64,000 nt of DNA from an uncultured Erythrobacter sp. (lineage in GTDB: Bacteria; Pseudomonadota; Alphaproteobacteria; Sphingomonadales; Sphingomonadaceae): NCBI GenBank assembly GCA_947488085.1, contig CANKYI010000002.1:294945-358944 (forward strand). The letters are read 5' to 3'. The position numbers and the translations under genes are program-made. The number at the start of each line of letters is the position of its first letter. Within the stretch, counting starts at the first letter, position 1. Shown piece by piece: positions 18,524-27,382 of this stretch. The notes under the pieces were generated by a model, which searched no databases, was not told the DNA's origin, and worked only from the letters and a program-made list of their open reading frames with translations.

Positions 18524-18694
18524 TTGGTGCGACCTTTGTCAGCCCTAGCGTCAGCTTTGATCTCAACGAATCCCGTCATTCTGGTTCTCCCAAACCTTGT
18601 CCCAAAGGTAACCGCGATCCGCGTCCCGTCAACGCAAACTCGCTGACGCTACGGCATGCGTGGCATCGTGAGATAAGCTTGCGGATGGACTGCA

Positions 18695-18718
18695 AATGAC
18701 GATAACGTAAGCGTCAAC
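18695..18718. promoter_or_regulatory. Candidate operator between divergent catabolic genes
   Basis: TGACG (18697-18701) and CGTCA (18712-18716) form an inverted repeat spaced by 10 bases, with an inner TAACGTAA. It lies 33 bases upstream of the acyl-CoA dehydrogenase start in the gap between the divergent symporter and dehydrogenase genes. ACGT-rich dyads of this kind are bound by regulators of acyl-CoA catabolism in other proteobacteria. No regulator gene is adjacent. Confidence 0.35.
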
Positions 18719-18749
18719 AAGGGATCATGAATTGAGAGGAAACGGCACC

Positions 18750-19943
18750 ATGTCCGATCTGGAAAACTTCCGTCTAGAAACGCGAGAATGGCTGGAGGCG
18801 AATTGCCCCGCTGAAATGCGCAAGCCTGTGCGCGATGATGATGATGTCTATTGGGGTGGTCGCCGCGCAACGTTCAAAAATGACGCGCAAAAGGCTTGGT
18901 TTGAGGCATGCCGCGATAAAGGCTACACCGTGCCTGCATGGCCCAAAGCCTATGGCGGCGCTGGCCTTTCCGCTCCTGAAGCCAAAATCCTGCGTCAGGA
19001 AATGGCCGCCATCGGTGCGCGCCCGCCTTTGTCGAGCTTTGGCATCTGGATGCTTGGCCCAGCATTGCTGAAATTCGGCACTGAGGGACAGAAACAGCGC
19101 TTCCTCAACGAAATCGCTCGCGGTGAAATCCGCTGGTGCCAGGGATATTCTGAGCCCGGCAGCGGCTCTGACCTTGTCTCCATGCAAACCTTTGGCGAGG
19201 ACAAAGGCGATCATTGGCAGGTCAACGGCCAGAAAATCTGGACCTCTTATGCTGATCACGCCGACTGGATTTTCTGTCTCGTCCGCACGGACAAGGACAA
19301 CAAATACAAAGGCATCACCTTCATGTTGTTCGACATGGCAGGTGCTGGCGTTTCGACTAAGCCGATCTTGCTCATCAGCGGGAACAGCCCGTTTTGCGAA
19401 ACCTTCTTTGATGATGTGAAAGTCCCCAAAAGCTATGGCGAGGATTGCCCCGGCTTTGTCGGAGAGATCAATCGCGGTTGGGATGTGGCGAAATATCTGC
19501 TCGGCCACGAACGTGAGATGATCTCTGGCATGGGCGGCGGCGAACGTACCGCAGCGATTGGCACCGCGATGAAGCGGCATTCGGCCAAAACCGGCGATGA
19601 CCTTGACCCGATGCTGCGTACCGAGTTGGCGATGTTCGATGTCGACGCTTTGGCCTTCACGGCCATGGCTGAGAAATTCATGGACGAGATGAAATCGGGC
19701 AAAGGCCATCCAGCACAGCCCAATATGATGAAATATGTGGGCACCGAGCTGAACAAGCGTCGTCATGAGCTGATGATGAGCGTTGGTGGCTCGCGCAGCC
19801 TCGAATGGGAAAGTGAAGAAACACGCGGCGGCGCACCATCGCGCGATTGGTTGCGAACGAAAGCAAACTCTATCGAAGGCGGCACGTCGGAGGTTATGCT
19901 CAACGTGATCTCCAAACGCATCCTCGAATTGCCGGGAGCCTGA
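18750..19943 (+). CDS. Acyl-CoA dehydrogenase
   Basis: 397 residues from the ATG at 18750, after GAGAGGAAA; an upstream in-frame TTG has no ribosome site. The acyl-CoA dehydrogenase fold shows WCQGYSEPGSGSDL at the flavin site, GQKIWTSYADHADW, and a C-terminal EGGTSEVMLNVISKRIL. It is the longer partner of a pair with the next gene (3-base gap). Paired dehydrogenases of this type often form heteromeric enzymes for steroid or branched-ring acyl-CoA, but that pairing is inferred only from the adjacency. Confidence 0.92.
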   Translation: MSDLENFRLETREWLEANCPAEMRKPVRDDDDVYWGGRRATFKNDAQKAWFEACRDKGYTVPAWPKAYGGAGLSAPEAKILRQEMAAIGARPPLSSFGIWMLGPALLKFGTEGQKQRFLNEIARGEIRWCQGYSEPGSGSDLVSMQTFGEDKGDHWQVNGQKIWTSYADHADWIFCLVRTDKDNKYKGITFMLFDMAGAGVSTKPILLISGNSPFCETFFDDVKVPKSYGEDCPGFVGEINRGWDVAKYLLGHEREMISGMGGGERTAAIGTAMKRHSAKTGDDLDPMLRTELAMFDVDALAFTAMAEKFMDEMKSGKGHPAQPNMMKYVGTELNKRRHELMMSVGGSRSLEWESEETRGGAPSRDWLRTKANSIEGGTSEVMLNVISKRILELPGA

Positions 19944-19946
19944 TCC

Positions 19947-21086
19947 ATGCCACTTTATCACTCAGAAGATCAGGCGATGTTGGCTGATAGCGCCAGCGGT
20001 TTCATGGCCGACGAAGGCAACATTGCGAAACAATTGCGCCACTACCGCGATGGCGGTTGCCCGGATGGCTTTGGTCACAAATTGTGGCACCAAATGGCCG
20101 AAATGGGCTTTACCGGCATGCTTGTCGACGAAGCGGATGGCGGACTTGGTATGGGCCACGTCGAAGCGGGCATTGTGCTCGAAGAGATAGGTCGCAATTT
20201 GACGCCGTCGCCGTTTTTGACATCCTCTGTACTGGCTGCAACCGCGCTGAAACACGGGTCAAACGATCTGAAGGGCCGCTATTTGCCGGGCTTGGTGTCT
20301 GGCGAAAGCGTGTTCGCTGTTGCCGTGGACGAAACCGCCAAGCACCGGCCAAGCCGCATTACCACGCGTGCGGAAAAATCAGGCAATGGGTTCAAACTGA
20401 CCGGCGCAAAGAGCTTCGTTGTTCAAGGCGCGAGTGCAGATATGCTTGTCGTTGCAGCACGCACCAGCGGCGCAGATGATGACGAAGACGGCATAACGCT
20501 GTTCGCTGTGCCTAAAGATGCGGCAAATATGAGCCACGACGCCGTGCGCCTCGTCGATAGTTCCGTCGCCAGTCACACCAAATTTGACGGTGTTGAGCTC
20601 GATGGCGGCGCGGTCATTGGCGACGTTGATGGCGGACGCGAAGTTCTCAACGCCATGCTCGCTGCGGGCCGGATTGGCACCGCTGCCGAAGGCGTGGGCG
20701 TTGCTCGGGGGGCGATGGATATGACCATCGATTACATCAAACAACGCAAGCAATTCGGTCAGGTGATCGGTGAGTTTCAGGCTCTCCAACACCGCGCATC
20801 GCACCTTTATTCTGAGGTCGAAATCGCCCGCGCTGTGACGATCAAGGCTCAGCAATTGCTCGATGAAGGTGCTGAAAGCGCCGACCTGATGACGTCTGTT
20901 GCAAAGGCGAAAGTCGCCAAAGCAGCGGGCCTTGCCGTCAAAGAAGGCGTGCAAATGCATGGCGGCATCGGCATGACCGACGAATACGATATCGGCCTAT
21001 ACATGAAGCGTGACCGAGCTTTGCAGGAATTCCTAGGCGATGCCTATTTCCATGCGAACCGCGTTGCCGACATGAGCGGCTATTAA
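19947..21086 (+). CDS. Acyl-CoA dehydrogenase, second of pair
   Basis: 379 residues with acyl-CoA dehydrogenase fold. Compared with the upstream gene, the flavin-site segment is weaker (VAVDETAKHRPSRI), while the C-terminal domain is well conserved (RKQFGQVIGEFQALQHR, QMHGGIGMTDEYDIGLYMKR). The start is 3 bases after the previous stop. This fits a partner subunit in a heteromeric dehydrogenase. It acts on an unknown acyl-CoA in the cytoplasm. Confidence 0.9.
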   Translation: MPLYHSEDQAMLADSASGFMADEGNIAKQLRHYRDGGCPDGFGHKLWHQMAEMGFTGMLVDEADGGLGMGHVEAGIVLEEIGRNLTPSPFLTSSVLAATALKHGSNDLKGRYLPGLVSGESVFAVAVDETAKHRPSRITTRAEKSGNGFKLTGAKSFVVQGASADMLVVAARTSGADDDEDGITLFAVPKDAANMSHDAVRLVDSSVASHTKFDGVELDGGAVIGDVDGGREVLNAMLAAGRIGTAAEGVGVARGAMDMTIDYIKQRKQFGQVIGEFQALQHRASHLYSEVEIARAVTIKAQQLLDEGAESADLMTSVAKAKVAKAAGLAVKEGVQMHGGIGMTDEYDIGLYMKRDRALQEFLGDAYFHANRVADMSGY

Positions 21087-21099
21087 AAGGGACAAGACA

Positions 21100-21903
21100 A
21101 TGAATATTCAGGAACTTTTTAGCCTTGATGGCCGTGTTGCGCTTGTCACTGGGGGATCACGCGGGATCGGCAAGATGTTTGTCGAGGGGCTGCTCGCGGC
21201 TGGCTGTGCGCGGGTTTACATTTCTGCGCGTAAGATCGAGCAGATGCAGGAAACCATCGCTGAACTGGGCGAAGATAAAGTGATCGGCATACCCGCTGAC
21301 CTTAGCCAAATGGACGGGATGGTTGCACTCGCAGAAGAAATGAAAAACCGCGAAGACAAGCTCGACATCCTCATCAACAACGCTGGTGCTGCTTGGGGCC
21401 AACCTTATCTCGAGTTCAACGAGGCAGGCTGGCACCGGACTATGGATTTGAACGTCAAAACACCGTTCTTCCTGACACAGAAACTGCATGACTTGCTGGT
21501 CGCAGGCGGCGCTGGTGATCATCCGGCAAAGGTGATCCATGTGTCATCCATTGATGGCCAGCGGATCAATCCATGGGAAACCTACGCCTATCAGGCCTCC
21601 AAAGCGGGAGTGATCCAATTGACCCGCCGCATGGCTGCGCGCCTGATTCAGGATAACATCATCGTCAGCTCCATCGCGCCGGGCGCATTCCCGAGCGAGA
21701 TGAACAAAGCGGCCAAAAACGCGCCGGATGCGAGCGCTTCGATGATCCCCTCAAAACGCGTTGGCACCGCAGAGGATATGGCAGCAGCCGCGATTTACCT
21801 GTGCAGCCGCGCCGGTGATTATGTGGTGGGCGAAACGCTGACCGTGGATGGCGGCGTGGTGAATGCATCACTTCCATCGATGTTCAACGACCCGGCTGGT
21901 TAA
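21100..21903 (+). CDS. Short-chain dehydrogenase/reductase
   Basis: 267 residues of classical SDR type: GGSRGIGK nucleotide loop (~residues 18-25), NNAGAAWG, catalytic Ser in HVSSIDG, and Tyr/Lys in YAYQASKAG. It ends with the usual TVDGGVV. It is an NAD(P)-dependent hydroxyacyl or alcohol dehydrogenase. As the third gene of the rightward catabolic operon (13 bases after the dehydrogenase pair) it probably oxidises the hydroxylated product of the preceding steps. A terminator follows. Confidence 0.92.
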   Translation: MNIQELFSLDGRVALVTGGSRGIGKMFVEGLLAAGCARVYISARKIEQMQETIAELGEDKVIGIPADLSQMDGMVALAEEMKNREDKLDILINNAGAAWGQPYLEFNEAGWHRTMDLNVKTPFFLTQKLHDLLVAGGAGDHPAKVIHVSSIDGQRINPWETYAYQASKAGVIQLTRRMAARLIQDNIIVSSIAPGAFPSEMNKAAKNAPDASASMIPSKRVGTAEDMAAAAIYLCSRAGDYVVGETLTVDGGVVNASLPSMFNDPAG

Positions 21904-21994
21904 ATCCGCTCGCTTGCAAATCCCGCAAGTTGATAAAATACATACTGATCGCGCCTTGTTGAATGGTTTTGCAGAGGCGCGCTTTAGAAATGCG

Positions 21995-22024
21995 AAAAGC
22001 CCCGCTGTCTGGCGGGGCTTTTTC
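21995..22024 (+). terminator. Intrinsic terminator of catabolic operon
   Basis: AAGCCCCGC / GCGGGGCTT (21997-22005 with 22012-22020) is a perfect 9-bp stem followed by TTTC and preceded by AAA. It lies about 90 bases after the SDR stop codon. Confidence 0.8.
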
Positions 22025-22174
22025 GTGGGAACAATGCGATCGACAATTTCAAAGAGCGACGCGCGCCATAGCCGGTTTGAGCCTTGTAGGAAAATGATCG
22101 CAGCGCTTGGGTGTAACCACTGAAGGACATTGCGCGAATGGAGAGTAAGCCACCGCAACAGGAAACCTCCGCCC

Positions 22175-22801
22175 ATGTCCCCGCAACTCACGCACCGCAT
22201 CATCATCTTTCTGGGGGTGTTCAGCCTGACCGGGTCGGCATTTAGTATCCTGTCAGCACAAGAAACGCTGCCTCCGCCCCAAGTGGATGAGACACCGGAA
22301 GCGAGCCCTGAAGCAGGACCAAGCACAGTCTCGCCGGAGAACGAGGCGGTTCTTGAGCAGATGGCCCAGGTTATCGCCGCGCTTGATGAAGACGCGATGC
22401 GCACTGGCAACAATTGGCAGCTAACCGTCGAAGAGACGATGATGCTGGTCGTCACCGACGCGAATGCCGGACGCATGCGGATCATCACCCCGATTGCTCC
22501 AGCAGAAGAACTCCCCGAAGGCGCGATGGAACGGCTGCTTCAGGCGAATTTCGACACCGCTCTGGATGCTCGATATGCCGTTGCACAAGGCCTTGTCTGG
22601 AGCACCTTTATCCATCCGCTCGACACCCTAACTCAGCGCGATTTTGCCAGCGGGCTGCTTCAGACCAAGACGCTCTCAGACACCTTTGGCACAACCTTCT
22701 CCAGCGGCGCGCTGAATTACGGCGGCGGCGATAGCGGCGCGATTATAGAGGATCAGTTGGAGCGCCTGCTGGAAGAACTGCAGAAGCGCGAAGAGGTTTG
22801 A
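22175..22801 (+). CDS. Secreted protein with CesT/YbjN-like domain
   Basis: 208 residues from the ATG at 22175 (AGGAAACC upstream). A signal peptide ends near ILSAQE. A Pro/Glu-rich linker (~28-60) is followed by a domain of about 120 residues with LLQANFDTALDARYAVAQG and a late TFGTTF segment. The rhythm resembles the type III chaperone/YbjN fold, but that match is from pattern only. An export signal on such a fold would be unusual. The C-terminal 20 residues form a charged helix (EDQLERLLEELQKREEV). It stands alone after the terminator. Confidence 0.6.
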   Translation: MSPQLTHRIIIFLGVFSLTGSAFSILSAQETLPPPQVDETPEASPEAGPSTVSPENEAVLEQMAQVIAALDEDAMRTGNNWQLTVEETMMLVVTDANAGRMRIITPIAPAEELPEGAMERLLQANFDTALDARYAVAQGLVWSTFIHPLDTLTQRDFASGLLQTKTLSDTFGTTFSSGALNYGGGDSGAIIEDQLERLLEELQKREEV

Positions 22802-22960
22802 GCTAGAGGCCGAAACTGGGGGCGTCGTTGCGATCCGATCGATCTGATCGCAAAGGCAGATTTTGGGCCGTTTGCGGAATGTCCTGTTTCGGCATGTAAT
22901 TGGCCAAAGCCGACACACCAGTATCAGCTCCAAACGAGCGAGCGGAGTGCCTCCAATCGT

Positions 22961-23932
22961 TTAAAGAAGCTTCTTTTGTCGTCGCCTTTGGGCGCGATAT
23001 GCTCGAACACGGCTGCGAAGTTGGTCCTTCCATCCAGCCCTATGCTCTATCCGGTCGTAACTATCTCGATCACCGGCTAGTAGTTCGATCCTGCTCTTTT
23101 GACTCAATGTCTCCCAACCATCGTACATGATATAAAGCGCATTGCCGTAGCGAACGTTCTCGAATGCGACAAAGTCGTCACCAAACTTAGCCCCAAAATA
23201 ACGCAAGAATCCATCAGTGCCCGTTATGTAGGCTTCGGGCTTTAGGCGCTCCATAACCGCGATGCGCTCTTTCATGATCGTTTCCTGCGCGGCGGATACT
23301 GGACGCTTTCCATTAAGCATTCGAGCCACCACTTGATCAACCGATCCCGGTGGCAACAATTGCCAGTCAACTTTCACGCTGAGCGCATAGTCGGCAAGAG
23401 ATGTTCCGCTCTGGAATATGTCTGCAGCGCCCACATTCTCCTGTAGCAAATTTAGGTTGTAGAGTAGTTCTTGCTCAAAATATTGCGTCCTCCTGTTGAG
23501 CACCTGATCAATGGCGAATTTCAGGAGGAAACCATCTCCGCGGGTCTCCACAAGCTGCACCGAAAGATCAACTTGCTTTGGTGGGTAGACGTCACGGACG
23601 TAGACCTCTCGGTCATGCGAAACGTAGTGATAGCTTCCTGACCGCCAAGACGGCGCCCAAAAACCGAATGTTTTCGAAACCTTCGGAAGGTCTTTCCTGA
23701 CCTTCTCCATCCCAAATAGGTTTGCATTTGAATAGCGACCCGCCGACGCATCTGGTGGCTGTGGTGAGGGGAGATTGAGTTCACCGTCATCGAAACTAAT
23801 CCCTAGGTGGACGTAGTGCTCGAGATTCTCTGGCGGAACCAATTTCACGGTGGCAGCAACAACGTCGTCCTGATCGAACGTCGCTAGCCTTTGCAAAAGT
23901 TGTCTTGGAATTTTGAGCAGGTTCTTTGGCAC
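22961..23932 (-). CDS. Accessory-pair protein B, unknown
   Basis: 323 residues with a GTG start (AAGGA 11 bases upstream). I do not recognise a family. The N-terminus is basic (MPKNLLKIPRQLLQRL), the middle is of mixed alpha/beta composition with YHYVSHDREVYVRDVYPP, and the end is strongly basic (RAQRRRQKKLL), which could bind nucleic acid. No membrane segment or signal is present. It follows gene A by 6 bases on the same strand. The two genes are visibly AT-richer than the core genes on either side (about 45% GC in the line I counted), which suggests transfer. Confidence 0.6.
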   Translation of the reverse strand: MPKNLLKIPRQLLQRLATFDQDDVVAATVKLVPPENLEHYVHLGISFDDGELNLPSPQPPDASAGRYSNANLFGMEKVRKDLPKVSKTFGFWAPSWRSGSYHYVSHDREVYVRDVYPPKQVDLSVQLVETRGDGFLLKFAIDQVLNRRTQYFEQELLYNLNLLQENVGAADIFQSGTSLADYALSVKVDWQLLPPGSVDQVVARMLNGKRPVSAAQETIMKERIAVMERLKPEAYITGTDGFLRYFGAKFGDDFVAFENVRYGNALYIMYDGWETLSQKSRIELLAGDRDSYDRIEHRAGWKDQLRSRVRAYRAQRRRQKKLL

Positions 23933-23938
23933 GAAAAG

Positions 23939-24625
23939 CTAAGTCCTTCTCTTCAGGAACAAGTCCACTTCTTGCATCAGTGTTGAAATGAGCGACGACA
24001 AGTGCGCTCGGTGAGTTGGAACTAACGTGGAATCCAACGGTAAACCATTCAACTTCCATTCGACCGGAGGCGCGTCATCAGTTCCGATCCCCACATAAAC
24101 TCGACGGCCTGGTGCCGCCCTGTGGGTAAGTACGTTTCTCATATCGCGCCAAAGCAAATAGGCCTCGTCAGAGATCAGCGTCTCTATCGCGATTACCAGT
24201 GCATCTTGCGGAAATGCCTTCTTGAATGCAACTTGCGCGGTAGTTGGCGAGACTCGCCGTTCATCCTTCGGCGTCTCTAGTGGGAATAGATCCTTCACTA
24301 AGAAAGAGCCAACCGCGAACATCCCGTAGAAAAGCGCCTCAAACGCGGCAAAGCCGTTGCTGAAGAAACCGAAAAGGGCTTCCTCTTGATTATACCGTTG
24401 AAGAGGCGCTGGATTAGCACCAGAGGTCACAAGTGATTTTTGAAACCTTAGTCCTGCATCCACTGAACCTTGAAATCTGTAAGCGACCGCGTTCCAAGCC
24501 CCTGAAAATTGGTAGTATGATGGGTGCCCCGACCAGCGTGAATTGACCCCAACGTGAATCGCTTCGTAGCTTCGGCTAGGAAAGTCGGAATGCGGAATAA
24601 GTCCGTTGGGAGAAAGAGCGTCCAT
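23939..24625 (-). CDS. Accessory-pair protein A, HEPN-like motif
   Basis: 228 residues starting at the ATG at 24625. It is largely helical, with a hydrophobic stretch FFSNGFAAFEALFYGMFAVG in the middle. Around residue 165-172 it carries WRDMRNVLTHR, i.e. R-N-x-x-x-H, matching the R-x4-6-H catalytic motif of HEPN RNases and related helical-bundle proteins. No other domain is seen. It is probably cotranscribed with gene B downstream. The low GC and isolation from housekeeping operons fit an accessory or defence-like module, but the function is unproven. Confidence 0.6.
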   Translation of the reverse strand: MDALSPNGLIPHSDFPSRSYEAIHVGVNSRWSGHPSYYQFSGAWNAVAYRFQGSVDAGLRFQKSLVTSGANPAPLQRYNQEEALFGFFSNGFAAFEALFYGMFAVGSFLVKDLFPLETPKDERRVSPTTAQVAFKKAFPQDALVIAIETLISDEAYLLWRDMRNVLTHRAAPGRRVYVGIGTDDAPPVEWKLNGLPLDSTLVPTHRAHLSSLISTLMQEVDLFLKRRT

Positions 24626-24836
24626 GCCTAGAGTGTATCGTTCTCCTGATTACTTTCAAAGACAGTGCTGAGTTTTTCAGACCGGGCTAACCAAGGATTA
24701 TCGACGACAAGTATTCGCGCTCAATTCATATGATCAAATGTCCGAAACTGGGGCCCAATGTGGGCACAGTATCCAACCTCAAGGAATATCGAAAATTGGG
24801 TCGCACACAGCCGTCAGGTTTCGCCCTTCGGAGGGA

Positions 24837-26042
24837 TTACGCTGCTTGGTTCGCCAAATCGCGCCTGGTTTCATCTGGCGAAATGAGCTCGCCTGACGCA
24901 GCGATAACTTGGTTGCGCCCGTTCTCTTTGGCCCGATAGAGCGCTGCGTCTGTACGGCCAAAGTGTGAGCGATAACTCTCTCCCGGGACCAATTCACTCA
25001 CCCCAAAGCTGGCAGAGATGCGTATATCGAGCGCGGTATCACCATCCAACTTGATCTCGGCAGTCCTTTTGCGCAGCCGCTCGGCGAGACCCACAGCACC
25101 CAGCTCATTGCAGTTCCACACGAGGATGCAGAACTCCTCACCGCCGATACGTCCAGCAATGTCGCCATCTCGGATGGTTCGCGCGATCAGCCTGCCAAAC
25201 TCAGCGATTGCCGCGTCGCCTGCTTGATGCCCCCAAATATCATTCACTTTCTTGAAGTGATCGATGTCACCCACGACCATCGACAGCGGCACGCCTTCGT
25301 CTTCCGCACGGAGCATGGTTGCTTCGACCTGTTCCTCAAACGCACGCCGCGCTGGCAAACCAGTGAGGGGATCGCTTTGGATTGCGCGCTTCTCCCGTCC
25401 GACATGGTCGGCAACACAAGCTGCGATCAAAACCATAGCGAGCCCCACAGAAATAAGGGCAACGGTGGCGTTCAACATCGAATAATAGGTCGAGTCGCGA
25501 TAGGTTTCGTGAACCAAGGCACCATCAATCATGAAAGTGAGCGAAGGCCTCACAAAGAATTGCAGCGACGTCAGCGCTAGCATCCAGAAAATCATCGCGT
25601 TTGGTAGGCTGTGATGCCGCGTCGACGCAGTGGCTTGTGCTCCCATCATGAACACCAGCGCATGTAAGGTGTTCGAGAGGTAAAGATCAGAAGTGGTGAA
25701 ATCGCCAAAGAACAGCCCGAGGACGAGCATAACTCCCGCGATCGCACCAAATACGGCAAGCGCTCGCACTGGCGCGGGACGGTTCACACGTGTCGCGACA
25801 GCCCAAGTCATGAGAGAACCGCCAATGTAGTAAGGTACAGTGGAGAGATGGACTGAAGCCCTGCCGAACGAAACGGGTAGGAGCTGTGAAATCAAAAAAC
25901 CCAGTCCAACTGATGCATAGGCCAGTGAAAAGCCAAGCACATGGCGGCGATCTTTGTCTTTGGACCAGATGACAAAGAACACTCCAGCAATGAGCAAAGC
26001 TATCAGTGGATTGGTAAGTCCGAGAATGGAATCCCGCATCAA
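24837..26042 (-). CDS. Membrane diguanylate cyclase (GGDEF)
   Basis: 401 residues. The first ~210 form about six to seven membrane helices (a MASE-like sensor), and residues ~235-395 form a GGDEF domain. The active-site motif is GGEEF, and an inhibitory RxxD site (RDGD) stands exactly five residues before it, so product inhibition is likely. It should make cyclic di-GMP from two GTP at the inner membrane. There is no EAL domain. The ligand of the sensor part is unknown. A 13-bp palindrome lies 36 bases upstream of the start. Confidence 0.92.
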   Translation of the reverse strand: MMRDSILGLTNPLIALLIAGVFFVIWSKDKDRRHVLGFSLAYASVGLGFLISQLLPVSFGRASVHLSTVPYYIGGSLMTWAVATRVNRPAPVRALAVFGAIAGVMLVLGLFFGDFTTSDLYLSNTLHALVFMMGAQATASTRHHSLPNAMIFWMLALTSLQFFVRPSLTFMIDGALVHETYRDSTYYSMLNATVALISVGLAMVLIAACVADHVGREKRAIQSDPLTGLPARRAFEEQVEATMLRAEDEGVPLSMVVGDIDHFKKVNDIWGHQAGDAAIAEFGRLIARTIRDGDIAGRIGGEEFCILVWNCNELGAVGLAERLRKRTAEIKLDGDTALDIRISASFGVSELVPGESYRSHFGRTDAALYRAKENGRNQVIAASGELISPDETRRDLANQAA

Positions 26043-26077
26043 AGTTCCTCGAAGGTGATGCGGGACAGTAACTAAAG

Positions 26078-26090
26078 CTGATTAAATCAG
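26078..26090. promoter_or_regulatory. 13-bp palindrome upstream of diguanylate cyclase
   Basis: CTGATTAAATCAG is a perfect inverted repeat with 6-base arms around one base. It is 36 bases upstream of the diguanylate cyclase ATG, in the 231-base gap to gmk, and is a possible repressor site. Nothing else stands out in that gap. Confidence 0.3.
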
Positions 26091-26273
26091 GGTAAACTAG
26101 AGGTCCTGCGCTCGAGTGTTTGCGCTGCGGCTTGCTCCCGACTTGCTGCGCTCTCAACACGAGAGCCGGTTGGCTCCAAGAAGGGCTTGCTGTCAAAATG
26201 GATCAGGGCTGGTGACCAATAGCAATACTCTTCGCCCGAAATCGGCTCAAAAGCAGGCGCATGCTATGGGAGA

Positions 26274-26921
26274 TCACCCCATCAGTTCGCGCACAAACGG
26301 GATCATCCCGGTCTGCCGTTTTCGCAGCATCCGTTCGGCGTGCAGGATCTCGCGCACTTTGCCAAAACACTCTTCGATATCGTCATTGATGACGACATAT
26401 TTGTATTCGGCCCAGTGGCTGATTTCGGCACGCGCGCGTTCCATGCGGCCATCGATCACTTCGGCTGAATCCTGGCCTCTGCCTTCAAGGCGGCTGCGCA
26501 GTTCATCAAGGCTGGGGGGGAGGACGAACACGGTGACGACGTCCTGATCGTCTTTCTGTTTGAGCTGCTGCGTGCCCTGCCAATCAATGTCGAACAGGTA
26601 ATCCTGACCCTCTTTCAATCCTTCGCGGATTGCGCCTTTGGGCGTGCCATAACGGTGGTCAAAGACATGCGCCCATTCGTAAAAATCATCTTCCTCCACC
26701 ATCCGGTCAAAATCGGCATCAGAGACGAATTGATAGTCCACGCCGTCAACCTCTCCGGGACGCGGTGGGCGCGTTGTGGCGGATACCGAAAGTTTGATCT
26801 CTTCATCTGCCGCGAGCAATTTGTGCGACAGGGTCGTCTTGCCCGCGCCCGAGGGGGAGGACAGGATAAACAGCAGGCCCCGCCGGTGGAGCTGATCGGA
26901 ATTGGTGGTTGGTTCGCCCAT
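26274..26921 (-). CDS. gmk: Guanylate kinase
   Basis: 215 residues, normal for Gmk. It phosphorylates GMP to GDP with ATP in the cytoplasm. The P-loop is SSPSGAGKTT (~residues 21-30). The GMP-binding region has VSATTRPPRPGEVDGVDY, then FYEWAHVFDHRYGTPKGAI, and DIDWQGTQQLK follows. The C-terminal HAERMLRKRQ is typical of alphaproteobacterial enzymes. It lies 56 bases downstream of a small conserved unknown gene on the same strand. Confidence 0.96.
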   Translation of the reverse strand: MGEPTTNSDQLHRRGLLFILSSPSGAGKTTLSHKLLAADEEIKLSVSATTRPPRPGEVDGVDYQFVSDADFDRMVEEDDFYEWAHVFDHRYGTPKGAIREGLKEGQDYLFDIDWQGTQQLKQKDDQDVVTVFVLPPSLDELRSRLEGRGQDSAEVIDGRMERARAEISHWAEYKYVVINDDIEECFGKVREILHAERMLRKRQTGMIPFVRELMG

Positions 26922-26977
26922 ATGCCCCGATGCCGCAGGTGCGGGTGCGAAATCAAGGGGAGGTTGCGGTTTGCTCG

Positions 26978-27361
26978 CTATGAATTGTCGGCGGGCTCTT
27001 GCCGGGAAAGTCGCTTCTGACGCGTTTTGCCGCGATCATAGAGTGTTTTCAGCACTAATCCGCCAGCGACAACAGCCAGTCCGGGGACGGAGCGGGTTGC
27101 CAGCTTGCTCGCGCCGTACAGCGCCAGAGTGGTGAGCATTGTGCGGCCATCCAGCACTTCGCGCGCTTCTTCGTCGGTATCAGCGCTCGCTTTGACCACG
27201 CGTTCCTCAACTCCGCGCCGCAGCAATGTCGAAGCGCCGCGCACGACAATATCTGCGATCAACAGGTTGGTTCCGGGATTGGTGCTTGGGAAAGAGAGCG
27301 AAGAGCGCGATGCATCATCGGTGGCGTCATCAGCATGTTCGGGGGCAGGATCGTCGGTCAT
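26978..27361 (-). CDS. Small hypothetical protein
   Basis: 127 residues. The first ~30 are acidic and polar, and the C-terminal half has one hydrophobic stretch (SVPGLAVVAGGLVLKTLYDRG, ~95-115) followed by a basic tail. A membrane association through this segment is possible. No family is recognised. It sits between sspB and gmk on the same strand with short gaps (21 and 56 bases), so it is probably cotranscribed. Confidence 0.65.
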   Translation of the reverse strand: MTDDPAPEHADDATDDASRSSLSFPSTNPGTNLLIADIVVRGASTLLRRGVEERVVKASADTDEEAREVLDGRTMLTTLALYGASKLATRSVPGLAVVAGGLVLKTLYDRGKTRQKRLSRQEPADNS

Positions 27362-27382
27362 AATCGAGCAGACCTTACGCGC

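Noticed and set aside
18774..19961. 395-codon minus-strand frame
   Set aside because: Lies wholly antisense to a clear acyl-CoA dehydrogenase gene, is His/Arg-rich and has no known motif.
22802..22960. Spacer before the accessory pair, checked for a terminator or small RNA
   Set aside because: No hairpin with U-run or promoter-like pair convincing enough to report.
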